Of a DNA stretch of 64,000 nt, positions 46,061-58,124 are shown in pieces. Where the stretch lies: NCBI GenBank assembly GCA_907164885.2, contig OU015492.1, positions 203,986,297-204,050,296 of the forward strand. The letters are read 5' to 3'. How positions within the stretch are numbered: the first letter of the stretch is position 1; the number at the start of each line of letters is the position of its first letter. Below the pieces are notes generated by a model that did not search any database, had not been told where the DNA came from, and was given only the letters and a program-made list of their open reading frames with translations. A program made the position numbers and the translations under genes. Source of the DNA: Dolomedes plantarius. Its lineage: Eukaryota; Arthropoda; Arachnida; Araneae; Dolomedidae.

Positions 46061-46527
46061 TGCATCTGCATCTTCAGAGGAAACAAGGCTGTGAGAGTGA
46101 AAACTAAAATGCCTAATATGAGACCCTATCTCATATTAAGCAGGATTTGGGGTCTCATTGGGCACGACCATGTTGTTGAACACGCCAACGATTTTTTTAG
46201 GTTAGGATTGACGTTAGCTTAAAAACAAACAGGCGTGTTTACACACCACATTTCTAGCTACCTATCCAATACTAACAGTTTTAATAAGAGTCTTACCTTA
46301 AAGGTGAAAACAGCCAATGAAAATGGTGATGCAAAAAAAAAAACGAAAACACATTCAGGAAAAAAATACTGCACCTTTGTGTGCTCTTGAAAACACTCGA
46401 CTGACTCACCAATTACGTATGATGCAATAGATTACTGTTTTACGCTCCAGTCGCCAGGCGGCAGCACTTTATACGTCTTATAAGCTGGGGTCTCATATAA
46501 GGCAAGGCCTCATATTAGGCATACTTA

Positions 46528-47693
46528 CTCTATCTTTGCTATCTAGTCTGAACTCACCGGCGTCGCTTCTGTATATTTTTCCTGTAGCTGGAAAGTGTTA
46601 TACACATTAAGTTTATTAAACTAATTTTTCAGGGAAATGTGTTTTAAGTATCCTATTGAACGTAATAAATTTAAACATGTAGAAAACTTCGTGTTTATGC
46701 ACATTTTTTGAGAACTTTTTAAGGCTACACATTTTCTATGAAGTTAATTAAAAAAAATCTATAGATATCATTTCTAAAAGATTTTTTTCTGCTTTATCCC
46801 TTTTTCTCCCCTCATATTTAACCAGAATAGATAGATGAAGTACCGTTTTTAAGATTTAGATCTCCGCTTCATGCGAATTGTTAATTTAGAATTGCACATC
46901 TTAGTGTTTTTTTAAAATTCGAAGTGTAAACTGTATAAATAATTTTTCTTCCCCTAGATGGCTCGCGCACTAGCTTTTTTTATTTTACCATTATCAATCA
47001 CACTGAACTTTTAAATTTAAAAATCGTTTGCTTTTATTATCACTCTGTGATTTCATTAATGAGTTTCTTTATTGACAACATCCGCGTAGGTGTACATTAT
47101 TCTTTTTGCATGGAAAAACGATATATATTATTTCTAGAAGGTGAATTTTTGTAACGTTCCCCTTATCTCCCTTCATACTTAACCAAAATCTATAAATGAA
47201 GTACCATTTTAAAGTTCTTCGCTTCTGACGAATTGTTAATTCAGAATGACACATTGCGTTGTTTGCTTAAAAATCGAAGTGAAAAATTGACTTTTGGCCA
47301 TAAAGTTCTTTCCCTGGATTCGTTGAAGCGGCACAGTCAAATAATTTGAACAGAGGTTTTGTAATGTAAATATCACATTTTCCACGAGTTTGTGTCATAT
47401 TTAACTTTTAAAAAGTGTTTTGACGTGTACATATCTCATGCTCCCCTATTTTGTGTTATGTTTCACCACCAATGTTGTGGCCAAAGGCGCTTTCTAATTA
47501 GTTTTGTATTATTCTTATGCACCATTGTTATTTGACAAATAAACAATTGCTAGAAATTAATATGTTCTTCTTTCATCCTATCACAAACCACCAATCTTGC
47601 TATAAAATGTATCGTATTTTAATCGCATACGAAAGGGTCACATGGGCTATCTATTTGAATCTTAATTTACCAGTAAACTTACCATCTCTTTTA
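46528..47693. other. No gene recognised
   Basis: AT-rich. A weak internal duplication (CTTTATCCCTTTTTCTCCCC near 46793 versus CGTTCCCCTTATCTCCC near 47155, each followed by ACCAxAAT...ATGAAGTACC) suggests a diverged ~360-bp tandem copy. Confidence 0.4.
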
Positions 47694-48257
47694 TCTATAT
47701 ATATAAAACAGTTCCGTAACTGACTCACTGACTGACATACAACGCACAGACCAAACCCCTGGACCTAAAGGGCTGAAATTTCGCATGGCGATTCTTCTTA
47801 TAGTGTAGGGGTGCACTAAGAAAGATTTTTCAAAAATTCTTGTTAGATTTTTTAAAATTAAATTTTTAAGCTGTTTTTGTAACTTTTTTTACGTTTGCAT
47901 TTAAAATGATAATTTGAGGGTTATAAAATTTATATCGCGAGAAAGATCATAAAAATTCCTTTAAAATGAAATCTTTTTCGAATCTTTACCTCTATTTTCT
48001 GATTTTTAGTGAATTTTTAAAAAATTAATTTTTAAAATTTAATTTATTAAATGCTGATCACGTGATTTCTTTTTCCGGTACTTTAAATAAATGTATCGTC
48101 ACGTGCATAATAACTAAATAGACAAAAAAATATTTTTTTTCTTGCTAATGCGGCAGACGATTGGACATTATTTTGTCTATAAAAATATCCCTTACGTTTT
48201 TTTTTATAAATATAAATATTTTTTTCTACATCAATTGCATATATTGATCGTCGTATT

Positions 48258-48330
<73 letters not shown>

Positions 48331-48402
48331 CATTAATTGCATACATTGACCGTTGTATTTAATTTGAATGTACTCCGTAGCGAAGTGCGGGTTTTCAGCT
48401 AG
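47694..48402 (+). mobile_element. Helitron-1, complete non-autonomous copy
   Basis: Starts TCTATATATATAAAACAG after A, with the subterminus GTAACTGACTCACTGACTGA. It ends with a hairpin region CCGTAGCGAAGTGCGGG followed by TTTTCAGCTAG and T. Insertion between A and T, no target duplication, a TC start and a hairpin plus CTAG end are the Helitron hallmarks. At 709 bp it has no coding capacity. It is the best reference copy for the family in this window. Confidence 0.9.
48257..48328. repeat. (TA)n microsatellite inside Helitron-1
   Basis: Same position relative to the CGTCGTATTTAT and TGGCATTAATTGCATACA motifs as in the 424-772 fragment. Confidence 0.95.
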
Positions 48403-49289
48403 TTTATAACTAGTCATAAAACTAGTTCCACAATCTCCCACGCTATTACTCCTAGAAATTTCTTTTTTCCCTCCTATTTTTATCAAGATTTCAATGATAA
48501 CTGCGTTTGTGAATTATTCTTAGTGACGAACGCACCAATGTTCCTCGGCCTGATGGTGATCTAAAAATTAGATCGAAACAATTATTGTTGCCGTCCTTAT
48601 TATGTGATTTTGGTTATCAAGCAATCTTCTTTTTAATGTCAGTGTTCAAAGTTTCCTGTACTTGATTATGATGTATAATTCAAGGGTATGATGACATGGT
48701 TCTAATCAACGCAGGATCATAACTTGGCTTTTACCAACGGGAGGGATAGTTATGTTAATTAAAATATGACAAGGTTATGATCATAAAAAGGACCGTGACC
48801 TGGCTGATCATCAACGACATAAACAGTTATGATAATTTATAGATAACTAGGTTATGAGCATTAAACGATTATGGCCTATTTATGTTTCCTATGGTCTTAA
48901 TTCAGATTAATCATGATGTGGCTTCGTAAGATGCGATTTGTATATCTGCCTGAAATTAAGGTCAGCCTGGAATCAATTTTCCGACCAGTGAAGTGTATTT
49001 AATTTAAAGAAATGCTTGATAAATATACAAAAGTATGGCGGAGGGGTTATTAAAGCATTCATAAACTGTTTCCAATGTATCTTGCAGCAAACATCAATTT
49101 CACCTGCAGCCTTCACTGTCGTGAATTCAAAAATTGGATATCTTTGAAGCCTTTATTGCTACAACAAGCAAGACAATATCAATATATCTGATATCATTTA
49201 CGAGCAGTTCACATTTTGACTACATGGAGATCGCTTTATTCGATATATGCAGTCTATACCGAAGAAGGAGATAAGCTTTAAAGTAAGTA
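48403..49289. other. No gene recognised
   Basis: Unique-looking sequence with several loosely similar GGTTATGATC/GATCATAAC motifs (48690-48860). Confidence 0.4.
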
Positions 49290-50229
49290 CAGTAACCACC
49301 GCTTATAGTGATCAGTGGTTATAAGAATCAACCGTTTATAAGAATCAATATCGCGAAAGCAAAAACAAATGTATTATTTCCATGTTAAAATTTTCGCTTT
49401 AAAGAATTAATCGACCGGTTTTAAGAATCAGTTTACACTCTTCGCTTTCCTTTCATTTTTCCAAAAAAGCCACTTAAACCCTCAAAAGGCTTGATAAGAT
49501 GGGATGGAATATAGTCATAAAATTCACCCCTTTCTTTGTTAGACGTAATATAATAGTTTCCCTTTAAATGCTTTAGCACAACATTGTCCTATTAGCTTGA
49601 CACGGGGGCATCTTTACCCGTCCGGGTCCGATTTCACTTTTCTCCACTGACAAACAAAAATAGGGACTCTTTTTTCCCACCTCCCACATCCTGGTTTCGG
49701 CTTCCTGGACCCTGAAACACATAAATCCTCGGCGAAGTTTCCACTATCACTTAGGCAAACGTGACATTAGTAGATTCAGCACGTTATCATACCGTGAAAC
49801 GTAACTTAGAAGTTGAATCTTCGTCTGAGACTATTAGTATTGAAAGAGGTATAAGCATCCTCCTGAAAACTTCATTACGTGAAACTACCATAGAAAACTT
49901 TTTCTTGCTCCCTTCCTGTAGTTGAAATGTTAAAACTGTTAAGCGGGTATGTTGCAACAAATATTAGATTTTTTCTTCTCTTACTATAATCACGTGTATC
50001 AACTTATAGGTCTAAAAATTAAGTTGTATTTTTAAAATTATAAAAAATAATTTTAATAAAAGATAATTAAAGTAAATTAAAGAATATTGTATGGTAAATT
50101 CACTAATATATGTATATATAGGTGTGTTTGTGCCTGTTCAAAAACCTAAATTTCGGCTATAAGAATCAACCGCTTATAAGAATCAAAAACAGTAATAACA
50201 AACGTGGTTCTTATAAGGGGAAATCACTG
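49290..50229 (+). mobile_element. Pogo-like MITE, family P1, complete
   Basis: The left end CAGTAACCACCGCTTATA and the reverse complement of the right end CAGTGATTTCCCCTTATAAG are inverted and flanked by TA (49288-49289, 50230-50231). TTATAAGAATCAACCG repeats occur near both ends. From 49467 it is collinear with the truncated copy at 14841-15645. The 940-bp interior holds no transposase. Confidence 0.85.
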
Positions 50230-50231
50230 TA

Positions 50232-52760
50232 TTTGGTGAATGGTCTGGTGATTGAAACACCGATATCGCATACGTTACTGTGTGAGAAGTTAAACTTTTT
50301 TCAAACTCACCACAATCATGGGGAAATACCCTATATTAGGGTGGGTGTCTCAAATATTGCCCCTGTGACTAATATCGTCTACTCGTGTTTCCAAAGTACG
50401 ATTCGCGCTATGTATGAGAAAATGCAATAACTTCTTAGTTCTGGGTTTATACTAACAGCGGCACTAGCAACAAAGCTCTTATCACTGACAACAGAAATTA
50501 TATGGCGCCCGAAGTTGTTTTGGCTGTTGTCTTCGTAAATTTTGTCTCCAAAGAATCCAGTGAATGACCAGGTAGGTGCATTCAAATTCGAATTTTGATT
50601 ATACCATTTGAAAGTGCATTAAACAGAGAATACATAGGTGCTATTATTTTGTTAGCAATGCCTGTTAACAGGTGCTCCTAATTTCGCCTGGTAGGCGGTA
50701 ATATTTACAGAGTTTGGTGATATTAGGAACCGCTCTGGGTTTCACTGGAAATTTCAATTCAGCTACGTAACTTAGAGTGGCACTGGTTTTGGAGCTGGTT
50801 GATCTCAGGATACCAAAGGAAATAGTCCTTAGGGATGTTATTTTAGTTTCCAGCCTAATAAGAAACTAAAAAATGGATGAAATGTCAAAAAAATGTTAGA
50901 TTGAGCGATATTTGGGACACTTACCCTACTGTATATGAGTCATGACGTAAACAAAAGTTTTTTTTTTGCGTGAAAAAAATAATCAGAAAATTTATACTTA
51001 TATTTGGATAATGCCATGCAATACTTCCATTATATCCTTAGGAGTAAGAAATTAATAAATGAATTAAGTTTTGTATCTCCCAGTGTCATATAAACAGATT
51101 TTTTTTAATAACAGCTAGAAAGCGACTTAATTTTTTTTACCATTTTTTCTTTTTGGATACTTCCATATCAAAAGTAGCTTAAACAAAGACAAATTTTGCA
51201 TGCATGCTCACAATATATATTCAGATTTATTTTTATATAATTTTTTGTTCATTCTAAAGTAAAAGTGGAAGGAAATTAGTAAGGCGTAAACTACTCTTTA
51301 ATGAAATTTTGTTTGCCTCCTGAGAATAATTAAACATTCATTGTAAAGGGATGGCGTGATATGAAGCATAAAAAATCTTTTTTTTCACGGGCAAATTAGA
51401 TTTTTTTTTCTCTGAGGCCAAGTTTTGAGCAGTTTCTTAATTTTATATTAAGAAATTGAAATTTCTTCACATCTTTTTCGGTAATTAAAATGACATATGC
51501 TTTCTTTAAGCTTAGTTAAAAAATAATTTACAAATCATTTTATTAATATTGATAATAGGGGTAGCTAGGTGATTAATTGAGGCTTTAAATGAAGTTAATT
51601 ATGCATTAGAGTCTCAATATTACTCCCATCTGTAGTAACTGCGCAAACATAAACCATTAAAGCCTGTATTTCGCCTGCATTAAAGCTTGTATTTCGATGC
51701 AGCATTACTGCGAATCATGCATTTCTCACGTGAAAAATTACGATTTCCTTCATTTGGAACTCATTTTGAATCGGATCCTGTCACATAAAATACTTCATGT
51801 AGAAAATTAAAATGTCTTTTAATAAGATTTTAAGATGAATTGCATAGCAATATTTTTAGGAATTGGTACACGATAAACTGGATTTTATATGCTTTAACGT
51901 CATTATATAAATATATGTTATGTCATTTCATTTCATTTGATGCTGATCCAATAACAGAAAATGGTATACAAGAATTGCACATTAGGCATGAAACACTTTA
52001 ACTAATTTGAGAAAAATGGATTTGTAAAATGCAGAATAACATTATTAAAAGTTACTTTAAGCAGCATTTCTTTATTTTATTACGCGAGATTTTCCAGTAA
52101 TATTTAAGGTAATACAAATTAAAATAAATATCAAGACATAAAAGCGGAGAGAAATATTTATTTCTATCCTAAGCGACTCTTTTAACATTAGTTATTAAGT
52201 TGAAGTTTAAACACGTATAAAAATTCTTTCACTGTGGACTTTGAAATGATGTTCTTGTTAACGACCTTAAAAATGCATAGGGAATTAGTTTTTTTCACTT
52301 CCATGCTTATTTATGCACTAATCCTTTAGAGTTATTACTATTTCGTGTTTTTTCTTGTTTGTGTAAGTGATTTTTGACATTAATGGGGAAAAATATCTTA
52401 AAATGTTTCACTTCCTTCTTCATATTTTTCTCGACGTAACGATACGCTGGAAAAATTTTAATACTCATGTGATATATTCGTAATGCAATAAACAGTCGTG
52501 TTTAGGAACAGCGACAAAAATATAGAAATATTTAGGGAATGGACTTTAAACTGTTTTTAATAAAGTACATCGATAATGAATTTCTTTTTATATTTCAACA
52601 AGGGTTTTTTGCAGATTGAACAAAACTGTTCAAATTACAACAAAATTTACACATTTCTTCCCCCTATACATAAAAACTAGCAAAACGAAATACTTGGGAA
52701 TGAAAATTATAAAAAAAGATAAAAAAGACTTTTTCGAGTGTTTATAATAATTTGAAAATA
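50232..52760. other. Long stretch without recognised genes
   Basis: AT-rich, especially 50900-52700. Short open frames near 50122-50585 lack motifs. I see no repeats with internal copies. Confidence 0.5.
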
Positions 52761-52933
52761 CAGTGGAATCTCGATCGATAGTTTTCGGATCCATCGTTTT
52801 TCCGTATGTGTCGTTCATTTTATCCAGTCCCAACGATCATATTGCTTTGTTATGTTTCCGCATCTATCGTTTTACCGCATTTATCGTTCATTTCAATCGG
52901 TCCCTTGAAAAACGATAGATCGAGATTCCACTG
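52761..52933. mobile_element. Short pogo-like MITE, 173 bp
   Basis: CAGTGGAATCTCGATCGATA at the left and, reverse-complemented, CAGTGGAATCTCGATCTATC at the right, flanked by TA on both sides. The interior repeats (T)ATCGTTTTxCCG motifs. CAGTGGAAxCTCGAT-type ends are characteristic of Tigger/pogo non-autonomous elements. Confidence 0.85.
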
Positions 52934-54317
52934 TACATTATTTTCACTCTATATTAATTAATTATAAGTTTAGCTACACATAGATGAAAAACAAATACCA
53001 CCTTTTACGGAATTTAGTATATGAAGTTTAGACGAAGCACCAGTTTTTGCAATATGATAGACAAAGAAGAAAATGATACCATTTACTAAAGAGATTCTAA
53101 GTTTCTGTAAGTTTAGGTGAATAAAAATGAAATATTTTGACGCCTTTACGTTGGAAGTCATGTGCCTAAGCCATCTCGGAAATCTATAGATTTTTTGTAA
53201 AGGAATATTTTATATTATCTTATTATGTTTTATGTATTATTGGTCATGTTTCTGATACATTACAGATTAGTTAGTTTTGACAGTATCCCAGTCAATGATC
53301 CTCATTTTTAAGTATATAGCACATTTTTCTGGGAAAAGTACTTACTTTAATAAGAAAAGGAAAATGCTAATATGGAGGTAACAAAGAAAGATCATGCCAA
53401 TTATACAGCTTTGAAAACGCGTTGTACGTATCAGTTAAATGGTATAACATTGTTATTACACTCTGAGAGTACATTCTGTCATACTTCTGTGATATTTATT
53501 GTGCAAAATAGTTCAAGGATTTACGGTATGTTTTTTTCTGGAAAATGCCTCAGTTCCGTGACAAAAGCCTGTAACAAGTGCATTGCTAACGTACCTGTTT
53601 GGTCGCTCATACTCGGGTCTCCTACTTTTTGTTAGACCGGCAAGGTCCTTACTGTATGCAGTTTTGAGGAGATCTTCATCATGTATACGATGTTAGTATT
53701 TTGTTAATCTAGAATTTCTTCGAAGAAATAAGCTCAAAATAGAACTTCTTTTTACTTTAAATATAGAGTTGACTGGATGTTATAATAGTTTGAATTTTAT
53801 TTCGTCCCGTTGAATGCTGGTGGCATAGTAACCAGTTTTTGCGGTGCTCAACGCATTAGTGATTAATTCATCTGCAATTATTTCATAAATTATCCGGCCT
53901 CTGGTGTTGTTTCCTGATTGCTGTCTCCCAAGTGTCCTGATTACTTCATCATACCAACTGTCTTGATAACAGCTTTTGGTGCAGCTTTCCAGGATCGACA
54001 GATGGACATTTTCGTGGTACTACAGAATCATCGAATTTCAATATATAGCGGCATTCTGCGTCATAGAATATGTGGACTGTCTTCACCGGCGATTCCTACA
54101 CCTCCTGAACTCTCCTAACTTACAGCATATGATACAGAACTGAATTCGTTTGTACAGTTTAATTAACCCTCGGCTGCATATTCAGGTATTGCTACGTAGA
54201 GACTGGTCTTCAGTGATTCACGGGCCGATACGCGAAAGCGGAGGGGGCCGAGGTGTCAAACGAGTTACGATACCGTCTGAACTCTCTCTTACAACATCTA
54301 TTCGTTCTTTCTATGTA
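52934..54317. other. No gene recognised
   Basis: Open frames of 60-90 codons (53372-53635, 53918-54118) show no recognised domain. Confidence 0.45.
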
Positions 54318-54498
54318 CCGGGTGTCCCAAAAATGACCGACGATTCGAAAATCAATTAAAGAAAAATGGAAAGTGATAGAAATGTACTGTTTTCTGCATT
54401 CTGCTTGGGTAACCAGGGAATTTATTCTCACCAATTTTCAAAATTAGTTACAAAGTTCGTCAACAGATGGCACTGCTGACTGGGAAAAACATAAAATA

Positions 54499-55212
54499 AT
54501 GTTTTCAAAGCAAGAAGCATATGCAAAGTGTGTAAGGTATACACAAGATTCGATTCACAAGAATCGAACTTTTGAGTGAATTAAAGAAGCTGCTTTAGAT
54601 ATGCTAATTTCGGCATACGCGCTTAGTATAAATACCACGCAGCGTCATTAATGAAAGGGGGAGGTTGTTAAGGTTGAAAAGGTGTTATCCTGCGCTAGTG
54701 CTTAGCGGGCCAGAAGTTTACATGGCAGTACTGCTGGTTTGACTTACTGTTCGTGAGTATAAAAATATATTGTTCTTGAAAGCTGTGTTTATACATTCCG
54801 TACAAGTAGTACGCATGCTTATTGCTGTAAAGCCAATTATATGTGCAACGAATTCAATAAACATTGTTTCATGTATAAACTGTGTGTGGTTCAAATTCAA
54901 ATAGAGTGCCACTTCAAATTATATACACCCAAGTCTGGGTAGAAGTGAGCATAGAAACTCTATAAGTGGCATGGATTGGCCACCCTATTCGCCAGATTTG
55001 ACGCCACTCGAATTTTTTTCTTTGGGGGGTACTTGAAAAACCAGGTGCATCGTCACAATCCACAAACTGTAGATGAACTGGAACAGTACGTCTCTGCTGC
55101 TTGTCAGAACATTCAAACTGAAATTTTAGCACGGACGTCGGCGAATTTTAACCTCAGACTGCGCCCCGTTGTTGCTGCAAACGGTGGTTATTTTGAAAAC
55201 ATTGTTTTATAG
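54499..55212 (+). pseudogene. VISITOR-like transposase, both ends only
   Basis: The N-terminus MFSKQEAYAKCVRYTQDS begins at the ATG at 54499, inside the left TIR, and ends at a TGA after HKNRTFE. The C-terminal part resumes near 54930: GMDWPPYSPDLTPLEFF (frameshift within a T run), YLKNQVHRHNPQTVDELEQY, VSAACQNIQTEILARTSANF, NLRLRPVVAANGGYFENIVL and TAG at 55210-55212, inside the right TIR. The third catalytic position reads Glu (PLEF) where copy B has Asp (PRDF). The helix-turn-helix region and the first two catalytic Asp are deleted. Confidence 0.8.
54650..54900 (+). mobile_element. Possible Copia-like 3' LTR with polypurine tract
   Basis: GAAAGGGGGAGGT followed directly by TGTTAAGGTTG resembles a Copia polypurine-tract/LTR junction. 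An AATAAA signal lies at about 54856 within TTCAATAAACATTG. The distal border and target duplication are not resolved; it sits inside element C where the transposase middle should be. Confidence 0.35.
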
Positions 55213-55388
55213 TTTTTCCCCACTCAGCAGCGCCATCTGTTGACGAACTTTGTAACTAATTTTGAAAATTGGTGAGAAAAAATTCCCTGGTTACCTAAGC
55301 AGAATGCAGCAAACTGTACATTTCTATCGTTTTCCGTTTTTCTGTAATTGATTTTTCAAATCGTCGGTTATTTTTGGGACATCCGGTA

Positions 55389-56359
55389 TTATTGTCCGAG
55401 AATTATTGTCTCTATAAATTCAATCTACATTTATAAAATGAATTCTAGAATTTTTATATAAAACAAATTTAATTAATTTTAGAGGGTCCAAGACACAAAA
55501 GTGAAAAAATGAGCGCTTTTTATTTCTTTAATTTAAAATACACCATACAACCTTTAGTATAAAATAAAAGAAACCGGATGATTCTGCAACGTCTACACCA
55601 AAAAATACAACTTTTTTTTGTGTACTCTCTCTGCGTAGCCTGCGGTATATCTGTATTTTAAGTCTATATGCACCGGAATAGAATTTGTCCCGATGTTTAA
55701 CAGGACAGATTCAAGAGTCCTTGCAATGTACCTAAATTAAATTATGCAAAGACTCCCTTTGTTCTGCTTTCATAAAACCGAATCCAGAATGTTTGATTTA
55801 GATTAAAATAGTTTCCCCGGGGTAAAAAGATCTCCAGAAAAAAAATAATTCTGTCCTCATAGCTGACAGCTTATTACAAATCCCTTTATGGCACTATTAT
55901 GGGGAAAAATATGAAAATGTAGCAGATGGTTTTGTGCAGATGTGTGAATACCTAAACATGCTTTATATTATGAATTGGAAAATTTTTTTGAAGCAACATT
56001 TCAAATTACTCAAGTATTTTTAAAATTTTATGCTCTTTATAAAAAGACATATTTGATGGAAAAATATATTACAAAAAGTGTACAAATTAAAAATAATATA
56101 ATTTCTTCCACGTACGGCCTCAAGACAGATAACGGTGTGATGACAAGTAATATGAAAGAGATATTCTTTGTACATTCCTGTATCTAAAGTCTTGTATAAA
56201 ATTATACAAAAATTCTGACCAAAATACTTATTTCTTTTAAGTGTCTATTGTGGTAACTTTGTTGAAAATCTGTTGTTAACGGATTCTTGCTATTTTAACG
56301 ATTTTATTGGAGTACGTTTTTGAAATTTATTCTTGAATCGTCTGTCTAATGCGGAGATA
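55389..56359. other. No gene recognised
   Basis: AT-rich. A 70-codon open frame at 55975-56187 has no recognised motif. Confidence 0.45.
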
Positions 56360-56545
56360 GGGCCTGTTCACATAGGAGTCCGTTGCGTAGCGTTAAGGAA
56401 AAGATGACGTTGAGACGAAAATAAACCAATCATAGGCGCTAAAAATTTCCTTGCTAATTGTTTGGAGGCCTATGATTGGTTTATTTTCGTCTCAACGTCA
56501 TCTTTTCCTTAACGCAACGCAACGGACTCCTATGTGAACAGGCCC
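56360..56545. mobile_element. Foldback MITE F, copy 1
   Basis: GGGCCTGTTCACATAGGAGT and its complement bound a near-perfect long hairpin of ~186 bp. The arms extend through CGTTGCG, CGTTAAGGAAAAGATGACGT, TGAGACGAAAATAAACCAAT. A target duplication is not clear. Superfamily not assigned. Confidence 0.88.
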
Positions 56546-56649
56546 TTACTTGTCGGTAGCGATTGACTTTTTGTTTTTCATCGCTATTTGCTAGCTACTT
56601 TATTATGGGAGCACCTTATATGTGAGCCTGAATTTCTCCCTATGAGGGG

Positions 56650-56728
56650 ACGACTCGCTAACGACCAAGTCTTATTCCGGATTTGAACCCAAGCCCAATG
56701 CGTGACAGCTCAGAACGCTAACCTTATT
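56650..56728 (-). ncRNA. tRNA-like sequence cut by foldback MITE F copy 2
   Basis: The minus strand reads TAAGGTTAGCGTTCTGAGCT (late box A) and CTTGGGTTCAAATCCGG, an excellent box B. The 5' part of box A (TGGCGTAG-type) is missing exactly where the MITE border lies, so the MITE inserted into or next to box A. It is probably the head of a SINE. Confidence 0.55.
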
Positions 56729-56913
56729 GGCCTGTTCACATAGGAGTCCGTTGCGTTGCGTTAAGGAAAAGATGCCGTTGAGACGAAAATAAACCAATCA
56801 TATGCCTTCGAACGATTAGCAATGAAATTTTTAACGCCTATAATTGGTTCATTTTCATCTCGACGTCATCTTTTCCTTAACGCAACGCAACGGACTCCTA
56901 TGTGAACAGGCCC
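56728..56913. mobile_element. Foldback MITE F, copy 2
   Basis: Same family and length as copy 1 (GGCCTGTTCACATAGGAGTC ends, CGTTAAGGAAAAGATG arms). The centre differs and contains CGAACGATTAGCAATGAAAT. It lies only ~180 bp from copy 1. Confidence 0.88.
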
Positions 56914-57144
56914 TAATTGTTGATATCCTTGGCGGATCTTGAATCGTTGTTGATAGAAAAGTTTTTTGTAGAAAATTCTTTTAATGTAATTTTCTGTTCC
57001 GAATGTTCTCAAGGCAGAAACTGATGTAGTTAAATATATGATGGATATATTTTTCATTTATAATACCTTTATGCTGTATCTGAAATACGCGAAAAGAGTG
57101 TTTAAGTATTTTTGACCTTAAATTCTTACTTTTTTATGGATTAA
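56914..57144. other. Short spacer, no feature
   Basis: Nothing recognised between the MITE and the Helitron. Confidence 0.4.
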
Positions 57145-57917
57145 CTAACTGAAAAACCATACTTCGCTACGGAGTACATTCAAATTAAATACTACGGTTA
57201 TTGTATGCAATTAATGCCAAAAATATCTATAAATATATTTATAATAAATACGACCATCAATGTATGTAATTAATGTAAAAAAAAACGAAAAAATATATTT
57301 AGTAAAAAATCGTAACGGATATTTTTATAGACAAAATAATGTAGAAGAAAATATTCAAATTAAATCTAATAGAACATACTAAAGAATATAGTACAGTTAA
57401 TATAGTACAGTTTGAGGAACATATCTTTAAATGTATTTTAATATTTTTTGGATAATTTCCAGTCGTCTGCCGCATTAGAAAGGAATTTTTTTTTCGTCTA
57501 TTTCGATGTTATGCACGTGACGATAAATTAATTTAAAGTACCAGAAAAAAATCACGTGATCAGCATTTAACAAATTAAATTCTAAAAATGAATATTTTAA
57601 ATTTCACCAAAAATCAGAAAATGGAGGTAAATATTCGAAAAAGATTTCATTTTAAACGAATTTTTAGAATTTTCTCGTGATATAAATTTTATAACCCTCA
57701 AATTGTTATTCTAAATGCAAACTTAAAAAATTTTACTAAATAAGCTTAAAAATTTAATTTTGAAAAATCTAAGAAGAATTTTTCAAAAATCTTTCTTAGT
57801 GCACCCCTACACTATAAGAAGAATCGCCATTCAAAATTTCAGCCCTTTAGATCCAGAGGTTTGGTCTGTGCGTTGTCAGTCAGTCAGTCAGTTGCGGAAC
57901 TGTTTTATATATATAGA
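57145..57917 (-). mobile_element. Helitron-1, end-to-end minus-strand copy
   Basis: On the minus strand it starts TCTATATATATAAAACAG at 57917, followed by TTCCGCAACTGACTGACTGA. It ends TCCGTAGCGAAGTATGG then TTTTTCAGTTAG, a one-base variant of CAGCTAG. The length of 773 bp is close to the 48-kb copy, but the TA tract is replaced by a short, interrupted AT stretch, so the microsatellite is expanded in only some copies. Non-coding. Confidence 0.87.
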
Positions 57918-58124
57918 TGGGTGAATCAAACCTTAGATTGAAAAAGAGGAAAAAAGTTGACAGTGACTAAAGTTAAGAGCTAAAGAATATAATTAGAACT
58001 CAAGTATTAAAATGTCATTAATCTTGTAGCTGCAGGTCATATTAGAATACATCATTTCAATAATTAAATCAAAACTTCTAACCCTAGGTCTAACCCAAAA
58101 GAGTTAAGTTTGTTCAAACAGAAT

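Larger units (their letters stand above)
44948..46525 (-). mobile_element. Pogo/Tigger-type element
   Basis: The termini AGTATGCCGAATAAGAGAC and, reverse-complemented, AGTATGCCTAATATGAGGC are inverted and each is flanked by TA (44946-44947, 46526-46527). Additional CCTAATATGAGACCC-type repeats lie inside at about 45152 and 46112, and a TCTCATATTA copy near 46128. The minus strand carries a decayed transposase C-terminus. Confidence 0.82.
54318..55386 (+). mobile_element. VISITOR-like element C, deletion derivative with ~185-bp TIRs
   Basis: The left terminus CGGGTGTCCCAAAAATGACC and the complementary right terminus are flanked by TA (54316-54317, 55387-55388). Inverted similarity runs inward about 185 bp to the ATGTTTTCAAA/TTTGAAAACAT level, which includes the transposase start codon at the left and its last codons at the right. 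Only the two ends of the coding region remain around unrelated sequence. Confidence 0.88.

Noticed and set aside
52630..52833. 67-codon minus-strand frame
   Set aside because: It overlaps the short pogo-like MITE and has no motif.
53372..54118. Short plus-strand frames as host exons
   Set aside because: No recognisable motifs, no consistent splice sites, and no codon-use contrast with the surroundings.
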